5,536 bases of DNA. Origin: Bifidobacterium breve (GTDB taxonomy: Bacteria > Actinomycetota > Thermoleophilia > Miltoncostaeales > Miltoncostaeaceae). Position 1 is the stretch's first letter. Every line of letters begins with the position of its first letter. Of the stretch, positions 4,887-5,536 are shown piece by piece. The stretch spans positions 1 through 5,536 of the forward strand of contig CAMCOB010000092.1 of NCBI GenBank assembly GCA_945876305.1, given 5' to 3'. The position numbers and the translations under genes were made by a program. The notes under the pieces were generated by a model. That model searched no databases. It was not told where the DNA came from and worked only from the letters and a program-made list of their open reading frames with translations.

Positions 4887-5221
4887 GCGCACGGTTGATC
4901 TGCCCGCTGTGCGCCACAGTGGTGGTGGACGGCGCGGACGACATCACGCCCGGTGCCTGCCCGTCGTGTGGTGCCAGGTACGAGGGGGGAGAGGGAGACG
5001 CCCCGGGTGCGGTTGCCGCCGCACTTCGTGGCTTTCGTGCCGACGACCTGGACGCCCGTGCGGTGATCGACGCGGTGTTTCGCCTCACCCCCACGCAGTC
5101 GGTGGATCGCGGCGTGGCGGTCACATCCGACGCCCGCGACGCCTATTACCGCTGGTGGCTCTTTGTGCGGGCCCCCGCGGGAGGCGACCACCGGGCGGTG
5201 ATCGCCTCCCTCATCGCGTAG
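4883..5221 (+). CDS. Small zinc-ribbon protein of unknown function
   Basis: This 112-residue protein opens with a zinc ribbon: CPLC (Cys7, Cys10), a 15-residue spacer, then CPSCG (Cys26, Cys29). The four thiols probably bind one zinc ion. After a Gly-rich linker (about 34-42) comes a domain of about 70 residues that is mostly helical by eye and ends with YYRWWLFVRAP and a hydrophobic IASLIA tail. No known family is recognised; a nucleic-acid- or protein-binding adaptor role is only a guess from the ribbon. The ATG at 4883 is fixed by the ribbon and by the ATGA overlap with the membrane protein stop. No Shine-Dalgarno sequence precedes it, so it should depend on coupled translation. The frame is open upstream inside the membrane-protein gene, but that part is an out-of-frame shadow. 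It is the last operon gene, ending 4 bases before the stop of the converging gene. Confidence 0.8.
   Translation: MSARLICPLCATVVVDGADDITPGACPSCGARYEGGEGDAPGAVAAALRGFRADDLDARAVIDAVFRLTPTQSVDRGVAVTSDARDAYYRWWLFVRAPAGGDHRAVIASLIA
5179..5210. terminator. Strong hairpin inside the end of the zinc-ribbon gene, possible two-way terminator
   Basis: GGGAGGCGA at 5179-5187 pairs perfectly with TCGCCTCCC at 5202-5210. Inside, after a single C-A mismatch, CACC at 5189-5192 pairs with GGTG at 5197-5200 around the tetraloop GGGC. It lies 9 bases before the zinc-ribbon stop and 16 bases past the stop of the converging gene. As only 4 bases separate the two genes, it is the only visible candidate for ending transcription from either side. 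Neither side has a T run, and coding constraints could also explain part of the symmetry. Confidence 0.45.
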
Positions 5222-5225
5222 CGGT

Positions 5226-5536
5226 CTACTTGGTGGACGCCTGATAGAGCTGGAAGCCGATCTTGCTGGCCGCGCTGCCCTTGTACAGGTTGCGCCCGGT
5301 CAGCCCCTTAAAGGCCACCACCACGTACCCGCTGGCCTTGCCGGTACTGATGTAGGTGTTGGCCACTTTGGTCACGGTGGAGCAGGGCAGCAGCTGCGAC
5401 TTGCTGGGGGCGAAGGCATTGAGGTGCCAGGTGCTGGCCGTGCGAAGCCACGTGGGCTTTGCCGTGGTAACGACAATGCTGCCGCAGTCCTTGGCCGCGC
5501 CCTGCGCACCTGCGAGGGCGATGGCGGGGGTGGCAG
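5226..5536 (-). CDS. Secreted protein of unknown function, 5' end outside the window
   Basis: An open frame runs leftwards from the window edge to the TAG at 5226-5228, giving the last 102 residues of a protein; the start lies beyond base 5536. The first visible residues, ATPAIALAGAQGA, look like the end of a Sec signal peptide with its Ala-rich cleavage region, so nearly all of the mature protein, roughly 90 residues, is probably in view. Two cysteines (visible residues 17 and 51) could form a disulphide bond. The rest is rich in Ser, Thr, Lys and aromatic residues, with alternating patterns such as SGYVVVAFKG (68-77) that suggest beta strands. I recognise no domain. Third-position G/C bias and frame preservation over 102 codons support it as real even though no start is seen. 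Its start-proximal CGSIVVT resembles CSGSNLVVT in the YHYH protein, a faint hint of a shared exported-protein style. Confidence 0.75.
   Translation of the reverse strand, partial: ATPAIALAGAQGAAKDCGSIVVTTAKPTWLRTASTWHLNAFAPSKSQLLPCSTVTKVANTYISTGKASGYVVVAFKGLTGRNLYKGSAASKIGFQLYQASTK

Noticed and set aside
4086..4892. Minus-strand open frame of 268 codons opposite the membrane protein gene
   Set aside because: Its product is rich in His, Gly and Asp, the typical antisense reading of a GC-rich gene. The plus strand has overlapping starts, ribosome-binding sites and clear membrane spans.

Overview
The window is GC-rich, gene-dense bacterial DNA, probably from an actinobacterium or a similar high-GC lineage. 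The reasons are the strong G/C third-position bias, the frequent GTG starts (three of the eight genes), the rph-rdgB gene order (also found in mycobacteria) and a likely leaderless promoter in front of rph. No species can be named from the sequence alone.

Layout. On the minus strand at the left edge lies a sirtuin-type NAD-dependent deacylase whose 3' end is cut off (1-617). A gene-free stretch of about 300 bases (618-921) holds a decayed tandem array with a unit of about 17 bp, bounded by two strong related hairpins. Next on the minus strand is a secreted YHYH-domain protein (922-1740). A 107-bp divergent promoter region separates it from a plus-strand operon of five genes: rph (RNase PH), rdgB (non-canonical purine NTP pyrophosphatase), a pteridine-reductase-like SDR, a multi-pass membrane protein and a small zinc-ribbon protein. 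A converging minus-strand gene for another secreted protein enters from the right edge (5226-5536), its stop only 4 bp from the operon's last stop.

rph and rdgB both serve nucleic-acid quality control (3' processing of tRNA and removal of ITP/XTP). They are separated by a 275-bp spacer carrying three 57-bp direct repeats. The repeats look like REP elements, with GTAG at the foot of a palindrome. A matching inverted copy lies across the rph stop codon. The last four operon genes are joined by 4-base start/stop overlaps, so the SDR, membrane protein and zinc-ribbon protein are probably translationally coupled to rdgB. The roles of the last two are unknown.

The points most worth a second look are the two unrelated repeat systems, the SDR whose catalytic Tyr is replaced by His, the leaderless rph promoter and a bidirectional hairpin buried in the end of the zinc-ribbon gene. 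No CRISPR array, transposase, tRNA, rRNA or phage gene is visible.
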